From positions 1 through 24,637 of the forward strand of contig CAYXGZ010000051.1 in NCBI GenBank assembly GCA_964464755.1: a stretch of 24,637 bases of DNA, read 5' to 3'. The position numbers were made by a program, and so were the translations under genes. Source of the DNA: CAYXGZ01 sp964464755 (GTDB lineage: Bacteria; Planctomycetota; MHYJ01; JACPRB01). Position 1 is the stretch's first letter; each line of letters opens with the position of its first letter. Positions 7,322-14,089 of this stretch are shown one piece after another. Below the pieces are notes generated by a model, which worked only from the letters and a program-made list of their open reading frames with translations, was not told where the DNA came from and made no database searches.

Positions 7322-9507
7322 GCCCGTTTCCGCGCCGCGGCCAGCCTCAACTCCTCGATCCAGCGGTCGACCTGCCGCAGGGCCTCCCCGTCGAGAGTCC
7401 GTCCCGCGTACTTCACGTCGTAGTAGCGGTCCGTGAGGCCGTCGACGGCGGCGGCCGGCAGGCGGCCCCTGGCCACGGCGGCGAATTCCCGGCCGGTCAT
7501 GGACTTGGCCCGGGGGATCCCCGCCCGATGGGCCAGCCAGAGGAAATCGCTCCAGAAGGGGACGTCCGAGCCTTCCCGGAAGCCCGAGGCCAGCCGGCGC
7601 AGCCTGAGGCGGCCCCGGGCGGGCAGGAGGGCCCAGCAGAGCCCCGCGGCCGCCAGGAGGGCTCCCAGGGCCCCCAGCGTCGCGGGATGGGCCACCCAGC
7701 GGCCCAGCGTGGCCAGGGCCCGTCCCAGGCCGTCCAAGGCGGCCCGGAACCACCCCCCCTGGGTGCCCCGGTCCAGGCCGATGACGGAGCGCTCCAGGTC
7801 CGTCCAGGAGTAGGCCGTCCCTCCGGATTCCCGCTTCTTGGGGTCGTCCACGGTGGGGACGGACGGCAGGTCCGAGGGGCCCCCGGCGGCCGTCGGATCG
7901 CCGGGCGTTGGGTCGAAGATGACCCAGCCGGCGCCCTCGATGGCCACCTCGACCCAGGCGTGGGCGTCGGCCTTGCGGACGTAGTACAGCGTCCGGCCCG
8001 TCGACTCATCGCGCAACGGCTTGTCGGCGTGGAAGCCCGCGACGAAGCGCGCCGGCAGGCCCGCGGCCCGGCAGAGCAGGACCATCGCCCCCGCGAAGTG
8101 CATGCAGGATCCGGAGCGCCGGTTCTTGAGGAAGTGCAGCACGGGATCCGAGCCCCTCGCCTCCAGCGGCGCCAGGCTGTAGCGGAAGCGCGCCGGGTCG
8201 GCGAGCCAGGCCCGGATCGCCGCGGCCCGGGCGACCGCCGACTCCGCTCCGCCCGTGGCCTCGCGGGCCAGGATGCGGAGCTCGCCGAGCGCGTCGGGGT
8301 ACTGCAGGTAGACCGGCGGGACGTCGGCGGGCCCGGCGGTGGAGGGCAGGATCTCGGGCAGCTCGGGCGGGACGTAGGAGGAGACGATCTCGTAGACCGA
8401 GTCCGGCTGGCCGCCCCCCGCGAAGGGCTGCAGCACTCCGCGGCGGTCCACGCGCAGCCGGGGCTGGGAGATCCGGGCGGGCTCGGCCACCGCGGGGATC
8501 ATCCCCGGCAGCGCCGAGATCAGGCGGATCCGCTGGTGCACGGAGCCCCAGGGGTCGGGCCGCTCGCCGAGGCGGATCCAGCCGTCCTCCTCGCCGTCGT
8601 CCCCATCGGCGACCTCCCGGAACGAGGGCGCGGTGCTCCACTCGCCGGCCGCGTAGGTGTCGAGGATCATGCCGCGGAGGTAGAGCGGCCGGTCGCTCCG
8701 GAAGAAGGGCCGGGCGCCCGTGCCCCAGGCCTCGACCTCGAGGACGGGCGCCTTGTCGAGGAGCAGCCGCTGCATGCCGCGGAGGTCGAGGCGGTCGAGG
8801 CGGCCGCCGAAACCCGTCGTCGCGGGGCGCGGGCCCCCGCCGTCCTCCGGCGGGAGCTCGGGCTGGCCGGCCCCCGGCGCACCCGTCGTCCCGCCGGGCG
8901 CGAAGAGCCCCCGGGGGAACGCGACGAAGACCACGACGGCGACCTCGAGGACCAGCACCGCCTGGAGGGCCGTCCCGCGCCAGGCCCCGGCGCGCTCGCC
9001 CGCGGGGCCGCAGCGGAGCAGGGCCGCCCGGTGGAAGGCGTACAGCAGCAGGAGCGTCGATCCGAGGAACAGGGCCAGGAACCCGGGCGGCTTTACGAAC
9101 GCCGCCGAGATCATGAAGAGCGACAGGTCGAGGATCGCGACGGTCCAGAGGTCGTACTCGGTCTTCGCCCTCGAGAGCAGGAAGACCAGCGCGTTCCAGA
9201 ACAGGAAGCGGGAGAGCACGACGCCGAAGGCCTCGGGCGTGCGGGCCACCCGGGCTCCGAGCAGGGCGACGAGCACCAGCGAACCGCCGAGGATGAGGAC
9301 GATCTTCGCGGCGGGCGGCAGGAGCATCCGGGGGAAGCGGCGCTCGAGGGCGAGGGTCCACGCGGCGGCCGCGAGGAACACGGCCGTCAGGCCGGTCCGG
9401 TGCGGCTCGGCGGGCGAGGTCGCCAGCCAGCCCAGCAGCACGGCCAGCGCGAGCGCGAGGCGGACCGGGACGTCCCTCGAGACCGGGGTCGCTTCGAGGT
9501 TCGCCAT
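7318..9507 (-). CDS. TgpA-family membrane transglutaminase-like protein (DUF3488, transglutaminase core, DUF4129)
   Basis: A 729-residue protein with the standard three-part TgpA layout. Several N-terminal membrane segments (about 14-200) form a DUF3488-like region. An external transglutaminase-like domain follows with the full catalytic triad: Cys468 in GSCMHFAGAM, His516 in ADAHAWVEV and Asp532 in FDPTPGD. A second membrane segment (about 608-628) leads to a cytoplasmic DUF4129-type tail with SMTGREFAAVARGRLP and LTDRYYDVKYAG. Family members act as periplasmic transglutaminases or peptidases; the substrate here is unknown. The ATG lies one base after the DUF58 stop, so it is the last gene of a moxR-DUF58-tgpA operon, a widely conserved arrangement in which MoxR is thought to act as a chaperone-like ATPase. 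Confidence 0.93.
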   Translation of the reverse strand: MANLEATPVSRDVPVRLALALAVLLGWLATSPAEPHRTGLTAVFLAAAAWTLALERRFPRMLLPPAAKIVLILGGSLVLVALLGARVARTPEAFGVVLSRFLFWNALVFLLSRAKTEYDLWTVAILDLSLFMISAAFVKPPGFLALFLGSTLLLLYAFHRAALLRCGPAGERAGAWRGTALQAVLVLEVAVVVFVAFPRGLFAPGGTTGAPGAGQPELPPEDGGGPRPATTGFGGRLDRLDLRGMQRLLLDKAPVLEVEAWGTGARPFFRSDRPLYLRGMILDTYAAGEWSTAPSFREVADGDDGEEDGWIRLGERPDPWGSVHQRIRLISALPGMIPAVAEPARISQPRLRVDRRGVLQPFAGGGQPDSVYEIVSSYVPPELPEILPSTAGPADVPPVYLQYPDALGELRILAREATGGAESAVARAAAIRAWLADPARFRYSLAPLEARGSDPVLHFLKNRRSGSCMHFAGAMVLLCRAAGLPARFVAGFHADKPLRDESTGRTLYYVRKADAHAWVEVAIEGAGWVIFDPTPGDPTAAGGPSDLPSVPTVDDPKKRESGGTAYSWTDLERSVIGLDRGTQGGWFRAALDGLGRALATLGRWVAHPATLGALGALLAAAGLCWALLPARGRLRLRRLASGFREGSDVPFWSDFLWLAHRAGIPRAKSMTGREFAAVARGRLPAAAVDGLTDRYYDVKYAGRTLDGEALRQVDRWIEELRLAAARKRA

Positions 9508-9508
9508 G

Positions 9509-10648
9509 TCACGCCGTGTAGTACATGTAGCGGCGCAGCTCCGAGGCCGGGATGCGGACGAAGCGGCCGGCCGGGGACTCCTCGCCCTCGTCCAGCGGGA
9601 GCACGAAGACCGCGGCGTCCTCCGGCGGGCCGTCGCCGTGCAGGAGCGACTCGACGCGCAGGGTCCTCGTCGGCTTCATGAGCGCCAGCGCGGCGCGCAG
9701 CGTCGCGACCGAGCCCGACCCCGGCTCGAGGACGATCTCGGCGGGCTCGGGCACGGCCGCGCGGAAGCGGACGACGTAGCGCCGCTCGAGGAGCGCCTCC
9801 GCGAGGGCGGCGGCGAAGGAGGCGGCCCGCTCCAGCCGGGAGCGCCGCTTGAGGTCGGTGGGGACGGGGATGCAGGTGTCCATGAGGATCCAGGCCTCCC
9901 GGGCGCGGGGGGCCTCGAACTCGCGGAGGTAGTGCCGGCCCGGGACGCGGCCCGAGAGCTTCCAGTGGATCCAGCGCGGGTTGTCGCCCTCGCGGAACTC
10001 GCGGACCCCGGCGAAGTCCTCGGCGCCCGCCGCGGGGGCGGCGAGCGTCGCGGCCACCCTCGGGGTCCCGGACAGCAGGGGCTCGGAGACCCGGCGCGAG
10101 AGGACCGCGTCGCGGGGGAGGACGAGCACCGAGCCGGGGAGGTCGACGACCATCTCGACGGAGCAGAGCCCGGGGGGGAACTCGGCCGTCACGAGGAGGG
10201 GCCCGAACGCGGCGCGGCCGCGCTGGAAGGCGGTGACGGGGATCGCGGCCCGGGCCCGGCCGCCGGCGGGGATCCGGGGCAGGAGCAGGGGCGGGGGCTG
10301 GACGGACGCGGGCCGCCCGTCGTGGGCCATGCGGTCCTCGACGCGCAGGGCGAGGATCGGCAGCAGGCGCCGGCGGTTGCGGACGTGGAGGCGGATCTCG
10401 AAGGGCCGGTGCGCCTCGGCGAGCTCCGGCATCTCGCGCCGGAACTCGAGGCCCCGCGTCGAGAGCCGCGTGAGCACGATCGCCGTCCCGAGGATGGCGG
10501 CGAGGGCGGAGAAGATCGCGAAGAAGTGGTTGTTGCCGCGCGCGACGCCCGCGATCCCGATGGCGACGGTGAGCCCCGCGAAGACGAACCCCCGAACGTG
10601 GAGGCGGAACCGGCGGGAGCGGACGACCGGGGCCGGCGCGGCCTCCAT
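9509..10648 (-). CDS. DUF58 domain protein
   Basis: A 379-residue protein of the DUF58 family. Two hydrophobic segments (about 20-36 and 43-60) sit at the N-terminus, then a beta-rich region, then the DUF58 signature VREFREGDNPRWIHWKLSGR (216-235), which is the hallmark R-x-Y/F-x2-GD-x2-R-x-IHWK motif. A VWA-like C-terminal half follows, where WILMDT (253-258) occupies the place of the metal-site strand, as in many DUF58 proteins. The start is fixed by the TGATG junction with moxR (1-nt overlap). Downstream, one base separates it from the transglutaminase gene. The function of DUF58 proteins is not settled; they are consistently encoded between moxR and tgpA-like or VWA genes. Confidence 0.92.
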   Translation of the reverse strand: MEAAPAPVVRSRRFRLHVRGFVFAGLTVAIGIAGVARGNNHFFAIFSALAAILGTAIVLTRLSTRGLEFRREMPELAEAHRPFEIRLHVRNRRRLLPILALRVEDRMAHDGRPASVQPPPLLLPRIPAGGRARAAIPVTAFQRGRAAFGPLLVTAEFPPGLCSVEMVVDLPGSVLVLPRDAVLSRRVSEPLLSGTPRVAATLAAPAAGAEDFAGVREFREGDNPRWIHWKLSGRVPGRHYLREFEAPRAREAWILMDTCIPVPTDLKRRSRLERAASFAAALAEALLERRYVVRFRAAVPEPAEIVLEPGSGSVATLRAALALMKPTRTLRVESLLHGDGPPEDAAVFVLPLDEGEESPAGRFVRIPASELRRYMYYTA

Positions 10649-11625
10649 CAGGCCGGCACCGGGGCCTGCTGGAGGATCTTCGAGAGGGTCTCGAGCACGG
10701 AGCCCCGGCCCTCGGCGGCGGCGCGGGCCCGGCGCTCGAGGATGCGGTGGGCCATCACGGGGATGGCGACGGCCTTCACGTCGTCCGGCGTGACGTGGTC
10801 CCGGCCCGCCAGCAGCGCGTGGGCCTGCGCGGCCCGGGCCAGGTGCAGCGAGCCGCGGGGGCTGACGCCCGCCACGAAGGACTTCTCGGTCCGGGTGCGG
10901 CCGACGAGGTCGACGATGTAGGCGGTGACGGGATCCGCGAGCCGCACCGAGGGGACCAGCTCCTGGAGGCGGCGGACCTGGTCGCCCGAGACCGCGGGGC
11001 TCAGGCGGTCGACCGGGTCGCCGTGGCGCCGCGAGGAGAGGATCTGCCGCTCCTCCTCGGGGGTCGGGTAGCCCATGCGCAGGACCATGAGGAAGCGGTC
11101 GAGCTGGGACTCGGGCAGCGGGTAGGTCCCCGTGAACTCGAAGGGGTTCTGCGTCGCGATCACGAAGAACGGCGAGGGCAGGGGGCGCGTGACGCCGTCG
11201 ACGCTCACCTGCGACTCGTTCATCGCCTCGAGGAGCGCGGACTGGGTGCGGGGCGTGGCCCGGTTGATCTCGTCGGCGAGCAGGACGTTGGCGAAGACGG
11301 GGCCGGGCTTGAAGACGAAGTCCCGGCGCTCGGGGTCGAGGACGCCGACGCCCGTCACGTCGCCGGGCAGGAGGTCGGGCGTGAACTGGAGCCGCTTGAA
11401 GGTGCAGGAGATGGAGCGCGCGATCGCCCTCGAGAGCGAGGTCTTGCCGACGCCGGGGATGTCCTCGAGGAGGACGTGGCCGCGGGCGAGGAGGCAGGCG
11501 ACGGCGAGCTTGACGGTCTCCGATTTGCCGACGATGACGGACTCGACGGAGCGCCGCAGCGCGTCCGCGTGGGCGAGGTCCGCCTGCTCGACGGGGCGCG
11601 GCGGGGCGGCGGTTTCCACGGGCAT
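10648..11625 (-). CDS. MoxR-family AAA+ ATPase
   Basis: A 325-residue AAA+ ATPase of the MoxR family. Walker A is EDIPGVGKTSLS (K61), Walker B is VLLADEINRA (D118, E119), sensor 1 is FVIATQNPFE (N160), and DRFLM (R177) is the usual arginine position. The C-terminal lid carries SPRGSLHLARAAQAHALLAGRDHVTPDDVK. Length is typical. MoxR ATPases act in maturation or assembly of partner complexes, often those with VWA/DUF58 proteins. It heads the moxR-DUF58-tgpA operon. A TATACT box lies one nt before the ATG, with GTG 6 nt further into the frame at 11619; that GTG falls at the expected transcription start and may be the real leaderless start. It diverges from the histone gene. Confidence 0.94.
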   Translation of the reverse strand: MPVETAAPPRPVEQADLAHADALRRSVESVIVGKSETVKLAVACLLARGHVLLEDIPGVGKTSLSRAIARSISCTFKRLQFTPDLLPGDVTGVGVLDPERRDFVFKPGPVFANVLLADEINRATPRTQSALLEAMNESQVSVDGVTRPLPSPFFVIATQNPFEFTGTYPLPESQLDRFLMVLRMGYPTPEEERQILSSRRHGDPVDRLSPAVSGDQVRRLQELVPSVRLADPVTAYIVDLVGRTRTEKSFVAGVSPRGSLHLARAAQAHALLAGRDHVTPDDVKAVAIPVMAHRILERRARAAAEGRGSVLETLSKILQQAPVPA

Positions 11626-11626
11626 C

Positions 11627-11632
11627 AGTATA
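11627..11632 (-). promoter_or_regulatory. -10 box (TATACT) of the moxR operon
   Basis: TATACT on the minus strand sits one nt before the moxR ATG (11625) and 7 nt before an in-frame GTG (11619). The MshEN gene has the same geometry (-10, one nt, ATG, three nt, GTG). Transcription from it would begin around the GTG. No clear -35 match is present. Confidence 0.5.
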
Positions 11633-11666
11633 GCCTTCCTCCCTCCCGCGGAGACGGCTCATCTGC

Positions 11667-11696
11667 TTGACGGGCCCGGGTCGGCGGGGCTAGATT
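11667..11696 (+). promoter_or_regulatory. Sigma-70-type promoter of the histone gene (TTGACG-N18-TAGATT)
   Basis: TTGACG (11667-11672) and TAGATT (11691-11696) are 18 nt apart, a near-consensus promoter. Predicted +1 is about 11703, giving a leader of about 25 nt that contains a strong Shine-Dalgarno GGGAGG (11718-11723) 4 nt before the ATG. Promoter plus ribosome site suggest high expression, as expected for an abundant chromatin protein. Confidence 0.75.
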
Positions 11697-11727
11697 CGAC
11701 GCCGGAACGCAACCCAAGGGAGGTCCC

Positions 11728-11904
11728 ATGGCCGAGATCCTGGTCGTCCAGTCGAAGATCAAGGAGCTGGTGAAGAAGCATAAGCTGCGCCTCTCCGGCG
11801 ACGCCGTCGAGAAGCTCAGCAAGGCCGTCGAGGGCCTGGTGAAGGCCGCGGCGGACCGCGCCAAGGCGAACAAGCGCCAGACGGTGAAGGCCTCGGACAT
11901 CTAG
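11728..11904 (+). CDS. Bacterial histone-fold protein (58 aa)
   Basis: A 58-residue, lysine-rich protein beginning MAEILVVQSKIKELVKKH and ending KANKRQTVKASDI. It reads as a single histone fold: helix 1 (about 5-18), loop 1, long helix 2 (about 23-49), and a loop carrying R50-x-T52-V-x3-D57. That R-x-T-V-x3-D signature is the archaeal histone motif in which R and D form the loop-2 salt bridge. The chain stops right after the Asp-Ile, so helix 3 is missing or reduced to almost nothing. A shortened helix 3 is also described for the Bdellovibrio histone Bd0055, which this resembles in overall pattern. It probably forms dimers that bind DNA. It has its own promoter, a strong ribosome site and no cotranscribed partner evident. 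Ordinary ORF calls miss it because of length. Confidence 0.85.
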   Translation: MAEILVVQSKIKELVKKHKLRLSGDAVEKLSKAVEGLVKAAADRAKANKRQTVKASDI

Positions 11905-12016
11905 GAGTTCGACCTCCTCGATTCCCCCGGGTCGCCGCCGAAGGCGGGCCGCCCGCGGGGTTGACGTCGGCTCGGTACCCGTCCGTGAAACGGGCGGCCG
12001 GGCCCGAGGTTCACCG

Positions 12017-12046
12017 TTGACCGGGGTCCGGGGCGGCTGATATTAT
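12017..12046 (+). promoter_or_regulatory. Sigma-70-type promoter of the STAS operon (TTGACC-N18-TATTAT)
   Basis: TTGACC (12017-12022) and TATTAT (12041-12046) are 18 nt apart. Predicted +1 is near 12053, giving a leader of about 26 nt with a T7 run and two G5 runs (GGGGGT) before the GTG start at 12079. The rest of the 174-nt gap after the histone gene (11905-12016) holds short GC-rich inverted repeats, for example AGGAG/CTCCT just past the histone stop and CCCGT/ACGGG at about 11979-11995, but no strong terminator. Confidence 0.7.
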
Positions 12047-12078
12047 CGCCCGGCACATTTTTTTGGGGGTGTCCGGGG

Positions 12079-13134
12079 GTGCCCGACCTCACGATCGCCG
12101 TCCAGGAAGTGAAGGGCGTCGCGTCCACGGCGCTGGTGGTGCTCAACGGCTCCATCGACGCCAAGACCGTCATCCAGTTCCAGACCCAGCTCAATTCCGT
12201 CAAGGAGCGGGGCCTGAACCGCTTCATCCTGGACATGGAGAACGTCAAGTACGTCAACTCCACCGGCCTGGGCTACCTGATCAACCTCTCGGACTCCGTC
12301 AGCGGCGGCAAGGGCGGCATCACGCTCGTCAAGGTCCAGCCGAAGGTCAAGGTCGTCTTCGACATGCTGGGCCTCAACGCCTTCTTCAAGATCTACCCGA
12401 CGCGCGACGAGGCGCTGAAGCACTTCACCAACGAGCCCGTCGCCAGCGCGAACGACCAGACGGCCGTGATGAAGGCCGCGAAGGATCCGGTCCCGGCGTC
12501 CAAGGCCCCGACGGTGCCGGTCCACGAGGCTCCGCGCCCCCAGGCGCCGGTCCCGCCCCAGGCCCCCGTGCACGCCCCGACCGCGCCGGCCCCGGCCCCG
12601 AGCCCGACCCACGCGACGGTCCCCGCGGCCGACACGACGATCGACTGCCAGGCCTGCCGGGCCCCGATCCTGGTCCGGGAGCCGTCCACCTACAAGTGCC
12701 CGCGCTGCCTGGCCCTCTTCAACTACCTCGGCGACGGGCGCGCGACCTTCCTGCCCAAGCGCGGCGCCGCCCCGATCCAGCTCAGCCTCAACTTCAGCGA
12801 CGACGCGACGGACGGCCTGCTGAACTTCGTGCGCCTCCTCGCGCGGCGCACCGGCTTCACCGACGGCGCGATCCCCCAGCTCGAGGGCGCCGTCCGCGAC
12901 ACCGTGCGCGCCCTCCGCAAGCACGCGTACGCCGACGCCGACGGCCAGGTCTACCACGTCATGCTGCTCAACCCGGGCACCGAGATCGAGCTCCGCTTCG
13001 CCGACACCGGGACGTCCATCACGCCCGCCGCGGGCGACCCCTTCGCGTCCGTCCGGTCCGCCGTCGACCGTTTCGAGCTCCGCAACCATCCCCGGGGCGG
13101 CAACGTGCTGACCCTCTCGAAGAAGGCCAGGTGA
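12079..13134 (+). CDS. STAS domain - zinc ribbon - RsbW-like (degenerate) ATPase-fold fusion protein
   Basis: A 351-residue protein in three parts. Residues 1-116 are an STAS domain of the anti-sigma antagonist type, with VNSTGLGYL (59-67) in place of the usual DSSGLG; Ser61 sits at the phosphorylation site. A Pro/Ala linker (about 138-184) leads to a four-cysteine zinc ribbon, CQAC (190-193) and CPRC (207-210). Residues about 232-351 read like an RsbW-type GHKL ATPase: VRDTVRALRKHAY (272-284) aligns with the N box and FADTGTS (308-314) with G1, and the end VDRFELRNHPRGGNVLTLSKKA is typical of the last strands. The N-box Asn is replaced by Arg or Leu and no G-x-G-L G2 loop is visible, so ATP binding or kinase activity is doubtful. 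The GTG start follows a G-rich ribosome site. tatA starts 2 nt downstream. Confidence 0.8.
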   Translation: MPDLTIAVQEVKGVASTALVVLNGSIDAKTVIQFQTQLNSVKERGLNRFILDMENVKYVNSTGLGYLINLSDSVSGGKGGITLVKVQPKVKVVFDMLGLNAFFKIYPTRDEALKHFTNEPVASANDQTAVMKAAKDPVPASKAPTVPVHEAPRPQAPVPPQAPVHAPTAPAPAPSPTHATVPAADTTIDCQACRAPILVREPSTYKCPRCLALFNYLGDGRATFLPKRGAAPIQLSLNFSDDATDGLLNFVRLLARRTGFTDGAIPQLEGAVRDTVRALRKHAYADADGQVYHVMLLNPGTEIELRFADTGTSITPAAGDPFASVRSAVDRFELRNHPRGGNVLTLSKKAR

Positions 13135-13136
13135 TC

Positions 13137-13346
13137 ATGGACCCCGTCACGCTGCTCGCGATCGGCATCGGGATGCCCGAGCTCCTCGTCATCCTCGTGA
13201 TCGTCCTCCTGCTCTTCGGCTCCACGAAGATCCCCGCCCTCATGAAGGGCCTCGGCCAGGGCATCGGGGAGTTCAAGAAGGGCATGAAGGAGGGCGGCGA
13301 GGAGCCCAAGCCGGACGCCAAGCCCCCGACGGACGAGAAGAAGTAG
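13137..13346 (+). CDS. tatA: Sec-independent protein translocase TatA/TatE
   Basis: A 69-residue protein: a short N-terminal membrane helix (about 14-28) beginning at GMPELLVILVIVLLLFG, then the hallmark hinge FGSTKIPALMKGLGQGIGEFKKGM with the amphipathic helix, and a charged Lys/Glu/Pro tail. This is the TatA/E pore component of the twin-arginine translocase, which exports folded proteins. Length is at the short end but normal. The ATG follows the STAS-fusion stop by 2 nt and precedes the deacetylase gene by 17 nt, so the three genes form one operon. No tatC is present in the window. TatA rather than TatB is favoured by the short tail and FGSTKIP hinge. Confidence 0.92.
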   Translation: MDPVTLLAIGIGMPELLVILVIVLLLFGSTKIPALMKGLGQGIGEFKKGMKEGGEEPKPDAKPPTDEKK

Positions 13347-13363
13347 CGCTCCTCCCGCCCGCC

Positions 13364-14089
13364 ATGAACCTCGACGTCCTCGCCTTCCACGCGCATCCCG
13401 ACGACAACGAGATCACCGTCGGCGGCACGCTCGCCCGCCTCGCCTCCCAGGGCCACGCCGTCGGCTGCTGCGAGCTCACCCGCGGCGAGATGGGCACCCG
13501 GGGCACGACGGACGGCCGCAAGGCCGAGCTCGAGGAGGCGGCCCGCATCCTCGGCCTCAAGGCCCGGGTCACCTGCGAGCTCCCGGACTCGGGGCTCTTC
13601 AACGTCCGCGAGCAGCAGCTCCGCGTCGTCGAGGTCCTGCGCCGGCACCGGCCGGCGGTCGTGATCCTCCCCGCGCTGGAGCAGCGGCACCCCGACCACG
13701 CGGCGGTCCCGCGCATCGTCTTCGACGCCTGCTACTACGCGGGCCTGGCGAAGTTCCCCGACGGCCGCCACGAGCCGGGCCGCACGCACCGGCCCCGCAA
13801 GATCTTCTGGTCCCACATGCACTACTCGCCCCAGCCGCCCACGTTCATCGTGGACGTCACGGAGTTCATGGCGACCAAGCTGAAGTCCATCGCCGCCCAC
13901 GCCTCGCAGTTCCCGGAGAAGTCCGAGGACCCCGCGAAGCCGTCCCCGCGCGAGCAGGTCAGCGAGTGGGTCCGCAGCCGGGCCCGCACCTACGGCCTGA
14001 TGATCGGGAAGACCTACGGCGAGGGGTTCATCCAGCGCGAGGCGATCGAGATCGAGGACCTCGTCAAGCTCGGCGGCGCCTCGATCTAG
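13364..14089 (+). CDS. bshB1: PIG-L/LmbE-family deacetylase, BshB1-type (probable bacillithiol biosynthesis)
   Basis: A 241-residue zinc-dependent N-deacetylase. The metal-site motif AHPDDNE (10-16; H11, D13, D14) and the later HPDH (109-112) are intact. ELTRGEMGTRGT (37-48) and ARILGL match the BshB1 subgroup, which removes the acetyl group from GlcNAc-malate on the way to bacillithiol; FIVDVTEFMATKLKSIAAHASQF near 160-183 also fits. Bacillithiol synthesis is inferred, since bshA and bshC are not in the window and other PIG-L deacetylases share the zinc site. It is the last gene of the STAS-tatA operon. Its TAG overlaps the stop of the converging lipoprotein gene (shared CTAG). Confidence 0.82.
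   Translation: MNLDVLAFHAHPDDNEITVGGTLARLASQGHAVGCCELTRGEMGTRGTTDGRKAELEEAARILGLKARVTCELPDSGLFNVREQQLRVVEVLRRHRPAVVILPALEQRHPDHAAVPRIVFDACYYAGLAKFPDGRHEPGRTHRPRKIFWSHMHYSPQPPTFIVDVTEFMATKLKSIAAHASQFPEKSEDPAKPSPREQVSEWVRSRARTYGLMIGKTYGEGFIQREAIEIEDLVKLGGASI

Noticed and set aside
6790..9681. Plus-strand open frame of 963 codons across the MshEN and transglutaminase genes
   Set aside because: It crosses two convergent real genes and consists of low-complexity Arg/Pro/Gly sequence; absence of stops is an effect of high GC.
9509..11662. DUF58 frame extended through moxR (717 codons)
   Set aside because: The part upstream of 10648 is a frame-shifted shadow of moxR; the TGATG junction fixes the DUF58 start.
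11901..12263. Minus-strand 120-codon frame between the histone and STAS genes
   Set aside because: It overlaps the STAS promoter and coding region, has no ribosome site, and its sequence has no recognisable features.
12063..13136. Long open frame ending in TatA, read as an N-terminal extension
   Set aside because: It overlaps the STAS gene in a shifted frame and is Arg/Pro/Gly-rich; TatA starts at 13137, giving a normal 69-residue protein.
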